From the NCBI RefSeq assembly GCF_000711825.1, contig NZ_JONJ01000018.1:1-42875 (forward strand): a DNA stretch of 42,875 bases. Reading direction: 5' to 3'. The notes below the pieces were generated by a model. The model had not been told where the DNA came from. It did not search any database and saw only the letters and a list, made by a program, of their open reading frames with translations. Made by a program: the position numbers and the translations under genes. The stretch is from [Clostridium] aminophilum DSM 10710. GTDB lineage: Bacteria; Bacillota; Clostridia; Lachnospirales; Lachnospiraceae. Below, piece after piece: positions 28,812-37,990 of the stretch (position 1 is the stretch's first letter; the number at the start of each line of letters is the position of its first letter).

Positions 28812-29918
28812 ATGTCTTTGAATCGTGATATGAAAACCGAAATGCTTCTTGCCTGGTATGACCGGAACGGGAGAACGCTTCCCTGGCGGTCGGACCCGAC
28901 ACCTTATCATGTGTGGCTGTCGGAGATTATGCTTCAGCAGACCCGCGTGGAAGCGGTGAAGGAATATTATCGGAGATTTACGGAGGCTCTGCCGGACGTC
29001 CGCGCGCTTGCACAGGCGCCGGAAGAGCAGTACATGAAACTGTGGGAAGGACTCGGCTATTACAGCCGGGTCCGAAATCTTCATAAGGCGGCTGTGCAGA
29101 TTATGGAGGATCATGGCGGGCAAATGCCGCCGACCAAAAAAGAACTCTCGGAGCTGTCCGGAATCGGCGATTACACATCCTCGGCCATCGCCTCGATTGC
29201 ATTCGGCGAGCGGACGCCGGCGATCGACGGCAATCTCCTCCGCGTCTACGCGAGAATGACAAAAGAAGAGGAGAATATCAAGACCGGAACGGCGAAGAAG
29301 AAGGCGGAGGCGTGGTTTCTGAAGTTTATGCCGGAAGACCGGCCGGGGGATTTCAATCAGGCGGTGATGGATCTGGGAGCGACGGTCTGTCTTCCGAACG
29401 GCGCGCCGGAGTGCGGACGCTGCCCGTGGAGGGAATTTTGCCGGGCGCATGCGGACGGCACGGAACTCCGCTATCCGGTCATACCGCCGAAGAAAGAGCG
29501 GCGGAAAGAGGAACGGACGATCCTCCTTCTGGTCGATGAGACGGGGCGGATCGCGCTCCGGAAGCGACCGGAAAAGGGGCTTCTGGCAGGGCTGTGGGAG
29601 TATCCGGCTCTGGAGGGGAAAAAGAGCTCAAAAGAGGTACTTTCGGCGGTGAGGGAGTTACTCGGCGGTGCGGCCGGGAATCCGCTTCCCGGCGGTTTTG
29701 ACGTTTTGGATCTGGAGTTTCTTCCAAAAGCGAAACATATCTTTTCTCATATCGAATGGCATATGACGGGATTCGCTGTCCGGGTCAGAAAGCCCGCAGT
29801 GGGAGAGGTGCCGCTTCAGTGGGTGACGCCGCAGGAGCTTTTCGAAACGTATGCGGTGCCGACAGCGCTGGTAAAATATACGGAGTGGATCAGAGATCAA
29901 TTCAAAATAACAGAATAA
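28812..29918 (+). CDS. mutY: A/G-specific adenine glycosylase
   Basis: A 368-aa base-excision repair enzyme that removes adenine mispaired with 8-oxoguanine. The HhH-GPD domain has catalytic Glu38 in SEIMLQQTRV and Asp139 in AIDGNLLRV, with the helix-hairpin-helix LSGIGDYTSSAIA (115-127). Four Cys for the 4Fe-4S cluster are C193, C201, C204 and C210. The first spacing is seven residues instead of the six in E. coli MutY. The C-terminal half (~230-368) is the NUDIX-like 8-oxoG recognition domain, including FSHIEWHM. GAGGAAA precedes the ATG. It is convergent with sufU across a shared terminator. Confidence 0.93.
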   Translation: MSLNRDMKTEMLLAWYDRNGRTLPWRSDPTPYHVWLSEIMLQQTRVEAVKEYYRRFTEALPDVRALAQAPEEQYMKLWEGLGYYSRVRNLHKAAVQIMEDHGGQMPPTKKELSELSGIGDYTSSAIASIAFGERTPAIDGNLLRVYARMTKEEENIKTGTAKKKAEAWFLKFMPEDRPGDFNQAVMDLGATVCLPNGAPECGRCPWREFCRAHADGTELRYPVIPPKKERRKEERTILLLVDETGRIALRKRPEKGLLAGLWEYPALEGKKSSKEVLSAVRELLGGAAGNPLPGGFDVLDLEFLPKAKHIFSHIEWHMTGFAVRVRKPAVGEVPLQWVTPQELFETYAVPTALVKYTEWIRDQFKITE

Positions 29919-30002
29919 TTGCTGACGAAGTTATGGAAAGAATTCGGACAGCCGGTGCGATACAGAGGATAGGTCAGGCTGTTATTCGGAGCATATCAAG
30001 CG

Positions 30003-30043
30003 AAAAACCGTGCCCGGTCAATGCGACCGGACACGGTTTTTTT
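30003..30043. terminator. Bidirectional terminator, mutY/suf
   Basis: ACCGTG-C-CCGGTC and GACCGG-A-CACGGT pair with one mismatch around AATGC. An A-run lies on the left and TTTTTTT on the right, so it can act in both directions between the convergent mutY and suf operons. Confidence 0.9.
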
Positions 30044-30068
30044 CGGATCTGTAGTGTGTGATATTTTA

Positions 30069-30500
30069 TTACTTGTCATCCCGGTCCTTGAACATCTCGT
30101 CCATGGTGTGCCAGCCGAGTACCGCGCATTTTACGCGGGCCGGCATATGGGAGATATCCTCCAGGGCGCCGGCTTCCTCCAGTTCTTCCTTCTCTTCCGG
30201 GGTGATCTTGCCGCGGATCATGCGAAGAAAGATCTCCGAGAGATGCTCCGCCTCGGGAACGGTCTTTCCGATGATCATGTCGCACATGATATCGGCGGAA
30301 GCCTGGGAAATGGCGCAGCCGTCGCCGGTATATCCGGCATCTTCGATGACGCCTTCGTCATTTACCCGAAGCTGAAGGATGATATCGTCGCCGCAGGACG
30401 GGTTGACGCCCTCCAACTCATAGTTCGGATTCTCAATCGGTTCTTTATGGATCGGATGAAGGTTGTGATCCGTGAGAATTTCATTATAAAAATTATTCAT
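30069..30500 (-). CDS. sufU: SufU sulfur-transfer/scaffold protein
   Basis: A 143-aa U-type protein. C36 in NPSCGDD, C62 in GDGCAISQAS and C125 in RVKCAVLGW are the three conserved Cys, and D38 completes the zinc site. In Firmicutes SufU accepts persulfide from SufS and passes it to the SufBCD scaffold. It is the last gene of sufCBDSU, 98 bases after sufS, and ends at the shared bidirectional terminator. Confidence 0.95.
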   Translation of the reverse strand: MNNFYNEILTDHNLHPIHKEPIENPNYELEGVNPSCGDDIILQLRVNDEGVIEDAGYTGDGCAISQASADIMCDMIIGKTVPEAEHLSEIFLRMIRGKITPEEKEELEEAGALEDISHMPARVKCAVLGWHTMDEMFKDRDDK

Positions 30501-30598
30501 GGAATACGCTCCTTATGATATACAACAGCCTGCCGGCAGAGGGAACACAAGGTTCTCCCGGACGGCAAGCCATATCATACTGTATCTGTTTTCTTCTG

Positions 30599-31837
30599 TC
30601 AATCCGTATAACCCATCTTGCCGCGGACGGTCTTTAACGCCTCCGCGAGACGGAAGATATCGTTTTCGGTGTTGTAGAATGCGATGCTCGCGCGGGCAGT
30701 GGACATCGATCCGAGATACTTCAGGAGCGGCTGTGCGCAGTGATGCCCGACACGGATATCGACCTTGAAGGAATCCAGGATCGCGGCGATATCATGAGGA
30801 TGAACGCCGTCAATGGTAAAGGAGAGGATTCCGTGGTGGTTCAGCGGATCATCGGATCCGAGGATATTCAGGTGCGGGATCCGGCTCAGCTCTTTCATGG
30901 CAAGCACAGTCAGGTAATCCTCGCGCTCCTCGATCACATCGATGCCGATGGCATTGTAGTAGTCGATGGCGGCACCGAGTCCGACCGCTCCGGCCGCGTT
31001 GACCGTTCCGGCCTCGAACTTATGCGGAACTTCCGCATAGGTTGCGCTCTCGCGGGTGACATACTCGATCATCTCGCCGCCCGTCAGGAACGGAGACATT
31101 TTTTCAAGGATCTCCATCTTTCCGTAAAGAACGCCGATGCCCATCGGCCCCAGCATCTTATGACCGGAGAAGGAGAGGAAATCGACATCCAGATCACAGA
31201 CATCCACTTTGATGTGCGGAACGCTCTGTGCGCCGTCGCAGGAGAAAACAGCTCCGTTTTCATGAGCGATGCGGGCAAAGGTCTTGATATCGTTCCGGAC
31301 GCCGAGGACGTTGGAAATCTGTGTCATGGAGACCAGCTTTGTCTTCGGGGTCAGAGCCGCACGGAACATTTCCTCCGTGATGGTGCCCTTTTTATCGCAC
31401 TCGAGGAACTTCAGGACAGCGCCGGTTCGCTTTGCGACATGCTGCCACGGAAGGAGGTTCGAGTGGTGCTCCATGATCGTGATCAGGATCTCGTCGCCCG
31501 GCTTCAGATTGTCATCTGCCCAGGTGTGCGCGATCAGATTCAGACTCTCTGTTGCGTTGCGGGTGAAAATGATCTCGTTCGGGTCTTTTGCACCGATGAA
31601 ATCAGCCACCTTTCGGCGGGCATCCTCATACGCTTCGGTTGCGCGAAGACTCAGCTCGTAGAGACCGCGAAGCGGGTTCGCGTTGTCATTCTCATAGAAT
31701 TCGCGGGTTGCGCGGATGACACAGTCCGGCTTCTGGGTCGTCGCTGCGCTGTCCAGATAAACCAGATCGGTATCCTCAAAAATCGGAAATGCGTTCCGGA
31801 TCAGACGATCCTGACGCTGTCTTGCTTCGCTTGTCAT
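30599..31837 (-). CDS. sufS: SufS cysteine desulfurase
   Basis: A 412-aa PLP enzyme, class V aminotransferase fold, that takes sulfur from cysteine to give alanine and an enzyme persulfide. PLP binds Lys227 in SFSGHKMLGP; the active Cys367 lies in RVGHHCAQP. NATESLN and EHHSNLLPW are typical SufS segments. It overlaps sufD by 4 nt, implying coupling, and passes sulfur to the adjacent SufU. Confidence 0.95.
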   Translation of the reverse strand: MTSEARQRQDRLIRNAFPIFEDTDLVYLDSAATTQKPDCVIRATREFYENDNANPLRGLYELSLRATEAYEDARRKVADFIGAKDPNEIIFTRNATESLNLIAHTWADDNLKPGDEILITIMEHHSNLLPWQHVAKRTGAVLKFLECDKKGTITEEMFRAALTPKTKLVSMTQISNVLGVRNDIKTFARIAHENGAVFSCDGAQSVPHIKVDVCDLDVDFLSFSGHKMLGPMGIGVLYGKMEILEKMSPFLTGGEMIEYVTRESATYAEVPHKFEAGTVNAAGAVGLGAAIDYYNAIGIDVIEEREDYLTVLAMKELSRIPHLNILGSDDPLNHHGILSFTIDGVHPHDIAAILDSFKVDIRVGHHCAQPLLKYLGSMSTARASIAFYNTENDIFRLAEALKTVRGKMGYTD

Positions 31838-32892
31838 TCTTCTTCAACAGCTCCCTTCAGAAAACCGTGAACGTCGCATTTTGTCATTTCGTCGTTGACC
31901 TTCTTCAGGAGTGCTTCGACGTGAGCGGTGCTCATCATGCGGTAAATCTCTTCGGTGGAAAGTCCGCGGGACTCCATGTAGAAGAGGAGCTCTTCGTCGA
32001 GCTTGCCGATGGATGCACCGTGGTTTCCTTCGACATCTTCCTCGTCGCAGAGAATGAGAGGGATGGTCTGGTTGACGATGTTGTCGCTCATCAGAAGGAT
32101 GTTCTCCATCTCATTGCCCTTTGCGCCGACCGCGCCGTTGCGCAGGTCGATGGTGCCGCGGAAGATCTTTTTCGCCGTATCGGCAATGGTTCCGTTGGCG
32201 TTGATGTTGCTGACGGTCTTTCTGCCGATGTGGTTGACGGCGTAGTTGATATCGAGAAGGTGATCCTTCTCAATCATGTATGCGGAGTCGAGTTCGAGCT
32301 CTGCGGCTTTGCCCATCAGGTCGGCCTGTGCGCCGAGATAAATCTTTCCGCCGGCCAGGACGATCTGGATCAGCTCGAGTTTGGCACTCTCGTCAAAGGT
32401 GCCCCCGACATCGTTGATAAAGGTGAGGTCATCGCCCAGCTTGTGAATCTGGACAAGACGGACAACCGCGCCTCTTCCGGCACGGATTTTGGTCTGGATG
32501 CCGGCGAAGCCGCTCGCGTCCATACCGCTGAAATCTTCGATTACCCAGAGATAACCGTTGTCCTCGGCGGTCAGCTCGACGCTGCTCATGTCCTGCGCGT
32601 CTTTTTCATAGCGGAAGGAGAGACGAACCGGATCTGCGGTGCGCTCGCCTTTCTTTACGCTGTAGCGGTGGCACGGAACCTCCGCATCGTGGATCAGTTT
32701 ATCCACGTCGCGGCCGGAACCGGTCGCCAGATCGAGATATACCGGCTTGCTTGCCTTCATCTCGGCAACATTTTCCGGTTTTACGACTGTCAGATTTCCC
32801 TCTTTCACGGCAGTGATGCCGGAGAGATCTGCCTGGTTCATCTTGAGGTGATTCCAGGTCGGAACAGGCAGTCGGTTAATCGTCATATTCAT
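31834..32892 (-). CDS. sufD: SufD scaffold subunit
   Basis: A 352-aa right-handed beta-helix protein of the SufBCD Fe-S assembly complex, with the SufBD core at ~90-330. It is shorter than E. coli SufD (about 420 aa), as is common in clostridia. It lies 10 bases after sufB and overlaps sufS. GGAGGGCAC upstream provides the ribosome site. Confidence 0.9.
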   Translation of the reverse strand: MNMTINRLPVPTWNHLKMNQADLSGITAVKEGNLTVVKPENVAEMKASKPVYLDLATGSGRDVDKLIHDAEVPCHRYSVKKGERTADPVRLSFRYEKDAQDMSSVELTAEDNGYLWVIEDFSGMDASGFAGIQTKIRAGRGAVVRLVQIHKLGDDLTFINDVGGTFDESAKLELIQIVLAGGKIYLGAQADLMGKAAELELDSAYMIEKDHLLDINYAVNHIGRKTVSNINANGTIADTAKKIFRGTIDLRNGAVGAKGNEMENILLMSDNIVNQTIPLILCDEEDVEGNHGASIGKLDEELLFYMESRGLSTEEIYRMMSTAHVEALLKKVNDEMTKCDVHGFLKGAVEEE

Positions 32893-32902
32893 AGTGCCCT
32901 CC

Positions 32903-34318
32903 TTATCCGATGCTGCCCTTCATTTCCAGTCTGATCAGGTTGTTCATCTCAACCGCGTATTCCAGCGGAAGTTCCTTGGATACATTATCCGCGAAACCGC
33001 TGACGATCATCGCCCTCGCATCCTCTTCGGAGACGCCGCGACTCATCAGATAGAAGACAGCCTCATCGCTGATTCGTCCGATCTTTGCCTCGTGGCCGAC
33101 ATCGGCATCCATGGTACGGACATCCATCGCCGGGATGGTATCGGAGCGGGAGATCGCATCGAGCATCAGGGACTGGCAGGAAACGGAAGACTTTGCCCCC
33201 TTTGCCTTGTTCGTGATGACGACAGAGCTTCGGTAAGTGCTGACACCGCCGTCCTTGGAGATGGACTTGGTGCTGATGCTGGAGGAAGTGTCCGGCGCGT
33301 TCATGACAACCTTTGCACCGGTGTCCAGATTCTGGCCTTTTCCGGCAAAGGTGATGCCGGTGAAGTCGGCTCTGGAACCCTTTCCGTTCAGGATACTCAT
33401 CGGGTAAAGGTAGGAAACATGGGAACCGAAGGAACCGGATACCCACTCGATGGTACCGCCCTCTTCGACCTTGGCACGTTTGGTGTTCAGGTTATACATG
33501 TTCTTGGACCAGTTTTCGATGGTGGAATAGCGGAGTTTTGCGCCCTTTGCGACGTAGAGCTCGACACAGCCGGCGTGGAGGTTGGCCACGTTGTAGTGCG
33601 GAGCGGAACATCCCTCGATGAAGTGAAGGTATGCGTCCTCGTCGACAATGATCAGGGTGTGCTCAAACTGACCTGCGCCCTTCGCGTTCAGTCGGAAATA
33701 GGACTGAAGCGGGATATCCAGGTGTACGCCCTTCGGAACGTACACGAAAGAGCCGCCGGACCAAACCGCGCCGTGAAGCGCCGCAAACTTGTGATCGGTC
33801 GGCGGAACGAGTTTCATAAAGTGCTCTTTGACCATATCGGCATACTCGCCGGTCAGAGCGCTCTCCATATCGGTGTATACAACACCCATCTGGGAAACTT
33901 CGTCTTTGACATTGTGGTATACCAGCTCGGAGTCATACTGCGCTCCGACGCCGGCAAGGGATTTTCTCTCTGCTTCCGGGATTCCGAGTCTCTCAAAGGT
34001 ATCCTTGATATCGTCCGGAACCTCGTCCCAGCTGGCCGCCATCTTGGTGTTCGGCTTGACGTAGGTTGCGACATTTTCCATGTCCAGACCCGCGATGGAC
34101 GGACCCCAGTCAGGAACCTCAAGACGGTTGTAGATTTCAAGGGATTTCAGACGGAAATCCAGCATCCAGTCCGGATCATGTTTTTCCTCCGAGATCTGTC
34201 TTACGATCTCCGGAGTCAGTCCGGATTCGATGCGGTAAGCATCTTTTTCCTCATATCGGAAGTCGTAGAGGCTGCGGTCGACATCCGCAACCTGGGACTT
34301 TTCTTCGTTATTGCCCAT
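32903..34318 (-). CDS. sufB: SufB scaffold subunit
   Basis: A 471-aa core scaffold of the SufBCD complex where Fe-S clusters are built. Conserved segments include GLTPEIVRQIS near the N-terminus, YVPKGVHLDIPLQ and LHFIEGCSAPHYN in the middle, and GHEAKIGRISDEAVFYLMSRG at the C-terminus, written here in part only to identify the family. Length is normal. It lies 38 bases after sufC and has an AAAGGAGAT ribosome site. Confidence 0.95.
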   Translation of the reverse strand: MGNNEEKSQVADVDRSLYDFRYEEKDAYRIESGLTPEIVRQISEEKHDPDWMLDFRLKSLEIYNRLEVPDWGPSIAGLDMENVATYVKPNTKMAASWDEVPDDIKDTFERLGIPEAERKSLAGVGAQYDSELVYHNVKDEVSQMGVVYTDMESALTGEYADMVKEHFMKLVPPTDHKFAALHGAVWSGGSFVYVPKGVHLDIPLQSYFRLNAKGAGQFEHTLIIVDEDAYLHFIEGCSAPHYNVANLHAGCVELYVAKGAKLRYSTIENWSKNMYNLNTKRAKVEEGGTIEWVSGSFGSHVSYLYPMSILNGKGSRADFTGITFAGKGQNLDTGAKVVMNAPDTSSSISTKSISKDGGVSTYRSSVVITNKAKGAKSSVSCQSLMLDAISRSDTIPAMDVRTMDADVGHEAKIGRISDEAVFYLMSRGVSEEDARAMIVSGFADNVSKELPLEYAVEMNNLIRLEMKGSIG

Positions 34319-34356
34319 TGATCGGTATCTCCTTTCAGGCAGCTTCGTTTTCCGGA

Positions 34357-35100
34357 TTACTTCAGGAACTGCTCGAAACCGTTCTCGTTGATGTTGTCAA
34401 CGAGAGAAGCGTCGCCGTCCTTGATGATGCGGCCGTCCGCCAGCACGTGGGTGTAGTCAACGTGCAGAGCTTCCAGAATACGTGTGCTGTGAGTGATGAT
34501 CAGGAGAGCGCCGTCATGGTTCTTCTGGTACTCTTCGACACCCTGGGATACGGTGCGGACTGCATCGACATCGAGGCCGGAATCGGTCTCATCCAGGATG
34601 GCAAGATCCGGGTTCAGCATAAGGAGCTGCAGGATCTCTGCCTTCTTCTTCTCACCGCCGGAGAAGCCGACGTTGAGATCACGGTCTGCATAGGACTCGT
34701 CCATGTTCAGGACCTTCATGGCAGCCTTGAGCTGCTTGCGGAAATCCCAGAGACGGATGTGCTTGCCGGTCTTCTGCTCAACGGAAGTCTTGATGAAGCT
34801 GCTGAGTGTAAGACCGGGAACCTCCAGCGGATTCTGGAAGGAGAGGTATACGCCGGCCTGCGCGCGCTTGTTGACCGGGGCGTTGGTGATATCCTCGCCC
34901 TTAAACTGAATGGAACCGCCGGTTACGGTGTATCTCGGATTGCCCATGATCGCATAGCCGAGAGTGGATTTTCCCGCGCCGTTCGGGCCCATGAGAACAT
35001 GAGTTTCGCCCGGCTTGATATCCAGAGATACGCCGTGAAGAATCTCCTTGTCCTCAACGTTGACAGCGAGGTTTTCTATGTGTAATAATTGTTCGGACAT
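34357..35100 (-). CDS. sufC: SufC ATPase
   Basis: A 247-aa ABC-type ATPase that drives conformational change in SufBD during cluster assembly; it is cytosolic, not a transporter. Walker A GPNGAGKST (38-46), Q-loop Gln89, signature FSGGEKKK (146-153) and Walker B LAILDE (166-171) with catalytic Glu171 are intact. GGAGGAAC precedes the ATG. It is the first gene of the suf operon. Confidence 0.95.
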   Translation of the reverse strand: MSEQLLHIENLAVNVEDKEILHGVSLDIKPGETHVLMGPNGAGKSTLGYAIMGNPRYTVTGGSIQFKGEDITNAPVNKRAQAGVYLSFQNPLEVPGLTLSSFIKTSVEQKTGKHIRLWDFRKQLKAAMKVLNMDESYADRDLNVGFSGGEKKKAEILQLLMLNPDLAILDETDSGLDVDAVRTVSQGVEEYQKNHDGALLIITHSTRILEALHVDYTHVLADGRIIKDGDASLVDNINENGFEQFLK

Positions 35101-35450
35101 GTCTGTTCCTCCGTCTGTATATTCTGCGGACGGTGCCGCATCTTTGATAACAGTTGTGTGTGCCTTGATCCGGATTGTTTCCTATTTAAATTATCGACCG
35201 GAAATGTCCCGAAATTCGGCTTGTGTTATTATATACTACGAATTTCCTATAAGCAAGCGCGAAAGCCGCATTCTGTACAATTCCTACAAAATCCAGTGTA
35301 TTAGTCGATAAAACTTGGAATTATGACGGAATATAAGGAAAAGAAATGCATTCGGGATCATTTTCCGAAAGGCGTGCCGCACGGATGTCCGAAACGTAGT
35401 ACAATAGCTATATGCGTGAAGGTTTACACTCAGGGAAAGAGGTATGGATT
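35101..35450. other. Divergent suf/sirtuin spacer
   Basis: Gene-free. It contains the suf promoter at 35228-35256, a roughly 120-nt suf leader with no recognised riboswitch or Fe-S regulator box, and on the plus strand a lone -10-like TACAAT at 35400-35405 before the sirtuin gene. An in-frame upstream ATG for the sirtuin at 35412 lies here but lacks a ribosome site. Confidence 0.55.
35228..35256 (-). promoter_or_regulatory. suf operon promoter
   Basis: On the minus strand, -35 TTGCTT (35251-35256), a 17-bp spacer and a perfect -10 TATAAT (35228-35233). Confidence 0.8.
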
Positions 35451-36209
35451 ATGGATGATAAGATCAGACAGCTGAATGAGTGGATCAGAGAGAGCAGCAG
35501 GATCGTGTTTTTCGGCGGCGCGGGCGTATCGACCGCCAGCGGGATTCCGGATTTTCGGAGCAAGGACGGACTGTATAACACGCCGAGTGTCGGCTTCGAG
35601 GCATACCAGCCGGAGTATCTGCTCAGCAACCGCTGTCTTGTGCACGAGCCGAAGGTGTATTTTGAGTTTCACCGGCAGAAGATGGATACGAGGAAGATTA
35701 AACCGAATCATGCGCACCGGTATCTGGCGGAACTGGAGAAGACCGGAAAGCTGACTGGCGTGGTGACCCAGAATATCGACGGTCTGCACCAGAAGGCGGG
35801 AAGCCGGAAGGTATATGAGATTCACGGGAGCGCGCTGCGCAACTACTGCATGAAGTGCGGGAAAATCTACCCGTCCGACTATGTGTTTGAGTCGAAAGAA
35901 CCGGTTCCGCACTGCGAGTGCGGCGGTGTGATCCGGCCGGATATCACCCTTTACGGTGAGAGTCTTCCGGAGGATGCGGTGGCCGGCGCGGTGAGCGTGC
36001 TCTCCGGCGCGGATATGCTGATCATTGGAGGTACATCGCTTACGGTGTATCCGGCGGCGTCCTTTATCAATTATTTTGGCGGAAAATATCTTGCGGTTAT
36101 CAACCGCGATCCGTTGGATGTTCACATCGGAAAGAATGTGCTCAACATCACGGAGGATATCGACCGTGTATTTGCCGGGCTGGCGGAGATGGAGAATATG
36201 ACGCTTTGA
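35451..36209 (+). CDS. Sirtuin NAD-dependent protein deacylase
   Basis: A 252-aa Sir2-family enzyme that removes acyl groups from lysine using NAD+. [16 protein letters not shown] (22-37) binds [11 protein letters not shown] (106-113) and His125 in EIHGS are catalytic, and the zinc site is C133, C136, C155 and C157. [10 protein letters not shown] is the second NAD-binding loop. The ATG at 35451 has AGAGG nine bases upstream; an earlier ATG at 35412 would add 13 unlikely residues. Monocistronic or with the downstream DUF951 gene (131-bp gap). Confidence 0.92.
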   Translation: MDDKIRQLNEWIRESSRIVFFGGAGVSTASGIPDFRSKDGLYNTPSVGFEAYQPEYLLSNRCLVHEPKVYFEFHRQKMDTRKIKPNHAHRYLAELEKTGKLTGVVTQNIDGLHQKAGSRKVYEIHGSALRNYCMKCGKIYPSDYVFESKEPVPHCECGGVIRPDITLYGESLPEDAVAGAVSVLSGADMLIIGGTSLTVYPAASFINYFGGKYLAVINRDPLDVHIGKNVLNITEDIDRVFAGLAEMENMTL

Positions 36210-36340
36210 CCGGGAAACGGGGAAGGGCCGGAATGATGGCAGGAGAGTCATGAAGGACCGGCGGAAAACCACCGGTATCGAGAAAAGAAACAAGCATGAA
36301 ATAAAGCATGAAACGCGGAATTTGAGCGGAGGAACCGGAA

Positions 36341-36529
36341 GTGGAGTATGAAGTCGGCGATATCGTAAAACTGAAAAAACAGCACCCGTGCGGGAGTTTT
36401 GAGTGGAGAATTCTCCGAGTCGGAGCGGATTTCCGCCTGGAATGTCTCGGATGCGGACACCAGATCATGATTGCCCGTCGGATCGTGGAAAAAAGCACCC
36501 GCGGACTGCGGAAGCCCGAAAAGTTGTAA
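36341..36529 (+). CDS. DUF951 family protein
   Basis: A 62-aa protein starting at GTG (36341), with GGAGG (36328-36332) eight bases upstream. YEVGDIVKLKKQHPCGSFEW and LECLGCGHQIMI are the two conserved blocks of DUF951. C17, C35 and C38 suggest a small zinc-ribbon or beta-barrel fold. Function is unknown. It commonly lies beside translation or replication genes in Firmicutes, as here, upstream of rpsF. Confidence 0.88.
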   Translation: MEYEVGDIVKLKKQHPCGSFEWRILRVGADFRLECLGCGHQIMIARRIVEKSTRGLRKPEKL

Positions 36530-36623
36530 AAGTCGTTTCCGCTGCATATCCGCCGATTATCCGTCCGGAGAAGACGATGCGGGAGAAACGGTTTAAAAGC
36601 ATCTTTTTTGATAAAAAAACCGC

Positions 36624-36652
36624 TTGCGGGCTTGCGAAAACTCTGATATAAT
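36624..36652 (+). promoter_or_regulatory. rpsF-ssb-rpsR promoter
   Basis: -35 TTGCGG (36624-36629), a 17-bp spacer and a perfect -10 TATAAT (36647-36652). Confidence 0.8.
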
Positions 36653-36659
36653 CGTTAGC

Positions 36660-36713
36660 CGTGATATACCAACAATCCTTACTCCCTGCTGGAGTCAGGG
36701 GGTCAGAGACCAC
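36660..36713 (+). promoter_or_regulatory. Possible S6:S18 autoregulatory leader
   Basis: The rpsF 5' leader contains alternative small stems (ACTCC/GGAGT or CCCTG/CAGGG) and a CC-rich tract before the ribosome site. Leaders of this operon are known to bind the S6:S18 complex in many bacteria. The match here is by position and rough structure only. Confidence 0.3.
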
Positions 36714-36731
36714 AAGGAGGTTCTGAAACAC

Positions 36732-37019
36732 ATGAACAATTATGAGTTAGCCGTAATTCTCAGCAGTAAGCTTGAGGACGAGCAGAGAGCTGCCGCACTG
36801 GAGCAGATTAAAGAGCTTGTAAAGCGTTTTGGCGGCCAGATCAAGGACATCGATGAGTGGGGCAAGAAGAAGCTCGCTTACGAGATCCAGAAAGAAAAAG
36901 AAGGATTCTATTATTTCATCCACTTCGACGCTGAGCCGACAGCACCGGCTGAGATCGAGTCCAGAATCCGTATTATGGAGCCAGTTCTCAGATACTTATG
37001 CATGAGACCGGAAGCATAA
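36732..37019 (+). CDS. rpsF: Ribosomal protein S6
   Basis: A 95-aa 30S subunit protein of normal length, starting MNNYELAVILSS with the ferredoxin-like alpha/beta pattern, and FGGQIKDIDEWGKKKLAY as the conserved centre. The ATG at 36732 follows AAGGAGG, rather than the longer upstream frame. First gene of rpsF-ssb-rpsR. Confidence 0.96.
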   Translation: MNNYELAVILSSKLEDEQRAAALEQIKELVKRFGGQIKDIDEWGKKKLAYEIQKEKEGFYYFIHFDAEPTAPAEIESRIRIMEPVLRYLCMRPEA

Positions 37020-37037
37020 ATAAGGAAGAGTGATCGT

Positions 37038-37520
37038 ATGAATAAAGTAATTCTGATGGGTAGACTGACAAGAGACCCGGAAGTGAGATATTCTCAGGGT
37101 GAGCGTTCCATGGCGATCGCAAGATACACCCTCGCAGTTGACAGAAGACGCAGATCCGGAAGAGGCGCGGAGGTCGGAAACGATCAGACTGCAGACTTCA
37201 TTCCGTGTGTGGCTTTCGACAGGGCAGGCGAATTCGCGGAGAAATACTTCCATCAGGGAATTAAGGTTGTAGTATCCGGAAGAATTCAGACTGGCAGTTA
37301 CACGAATAAAGACGGCCAGAAAGTATATACGACAGAAGTTATCGTTGAAGATCAGGAATTCGCGGAGAGCAAGAACGCATCCTCCGCACCGATGGGCGCA
37401 CCGCAGTCCGCTTCCTATGCACCGGATCGTCCGGCGCCGGCAAGCGCTGCAGCGGCGACAAGCGATGGTTTCATAAATATTCCTGACGGAGTTGAAGATG
37501 AGGGCCTTCCGTTCAACTAA
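37038..37520 (+). CDS. ssb: Single-stranded DNA-binding protein
   Basis: A 160-aa SSB. The OB-fold (1-~110) begins [21 protein letters not shown] flexible Ala/Pro/Ser linker leads to an acidic tip ending DEGLPFN, where partner proteins dock; the tip carries an extra terminal Asn compared with the usual ending in Phe. It coats single-stranded DNA in replication and repair. It lies between rpsF and rpsR as in most Firmicutes. Confidence 0.95.
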   Translation: MNKVILMGRLTRDPEVRYSQGERSMAIARYTLAVDRRRRSGRGAEVGNDQTADFIPCVAFDRAGEFAEKYFHQGIKVVVSGRIQTGSYTNKDGQKVYTTEVIVEDQEFAESKNASSAPMGAPQSASYAPDRPAPASAAAATSDGFINIPDGVEDEGLPFN

Positions 37521-37546
37521 TACGGAAGCCGCGAGGAGGAAATAAA

Positions 37547-37816
37547 ATGCCATTCAATAAGACAGAAAGACCGGAAGGTGCAAGACCGAGAAGAAACGGT
37601 GGAATGCACAGAAGAAGAAAAGTTTGCGTATTCTGCGGATCCAAGGCAGAGCCGATCGATTTCAAGGATGCAAACAAGCTGAAGAGATACGTATCCGAGA
37701 GAGGTAAGATCCTTCCGAGAAGAATTACCGGAAACTGCGCAAAGCATCAGAGAGCTCTTACTGTAGCTGTTAAGAGAGCAAGACATCTTGCTATTCTTCC
37801 GTACACAGTAGAGTAA
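37547..37816 (+). CDS. rpsR: Ribosomal protein S18
   Basis: An 89-aa basic protein with [16 protein letters not shown] and [15 protein letters not shown], the signature region of S18, which pairs with S6 on the 30S platform. CVFC is a partial zinc-type motif. A GAGGAGG site precedes the ATG. Confidence 0.96.
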   Translation: MPFNKTERPEGARPRRNGGMHRRRKVCVFCGSKAEPIDFKDANKLKRYVSERGKILPRRITGNCAKHQRALTVAVKRARHLAILPYTVE

Positions 37817-37862
37817 TCGGAAACGACAGAACGTCGAATACTGGATTAAACATCAAACATCA

Positions 37863-37893
37863 GAAGGGCCGTCCGTTTTTCGGGCGGCCCTTC
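37863..37893 (+). terminator. Terminator of rpsF-ssb-rpsR
   Basis: GAAGGGCCGTCCG (37863-37875) pairs with CGGGCGGCCCTTC (37881-37893) over 13 bp with one G-T pair, around TTTTT. Only a broken pyrimidine tract follows. Confidence 0.75.
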
Positions 37894-37990
37894 TTCCTTC
37901 TGTTCGGGATTTATGGTATGATTAAGGCAAAGAGAAACCCCGCAAAGATACAGCTGCGGCAGTTCAAAAATCAGAACAGGGGGGTCAATC

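Noticed and set aside
28074-29450. 458-codon minus-strand frame opposite the NSS transporter and mutY
   Set aside because: The product is Arg/His-rich with no domain, and it spans two real plus-strand genes.
32894-34321. 475-codon plus-strand frame opposite sufB
   Set aside because: It is an antisense shadow of sufB, whose sequence and operon position are unambiguous.
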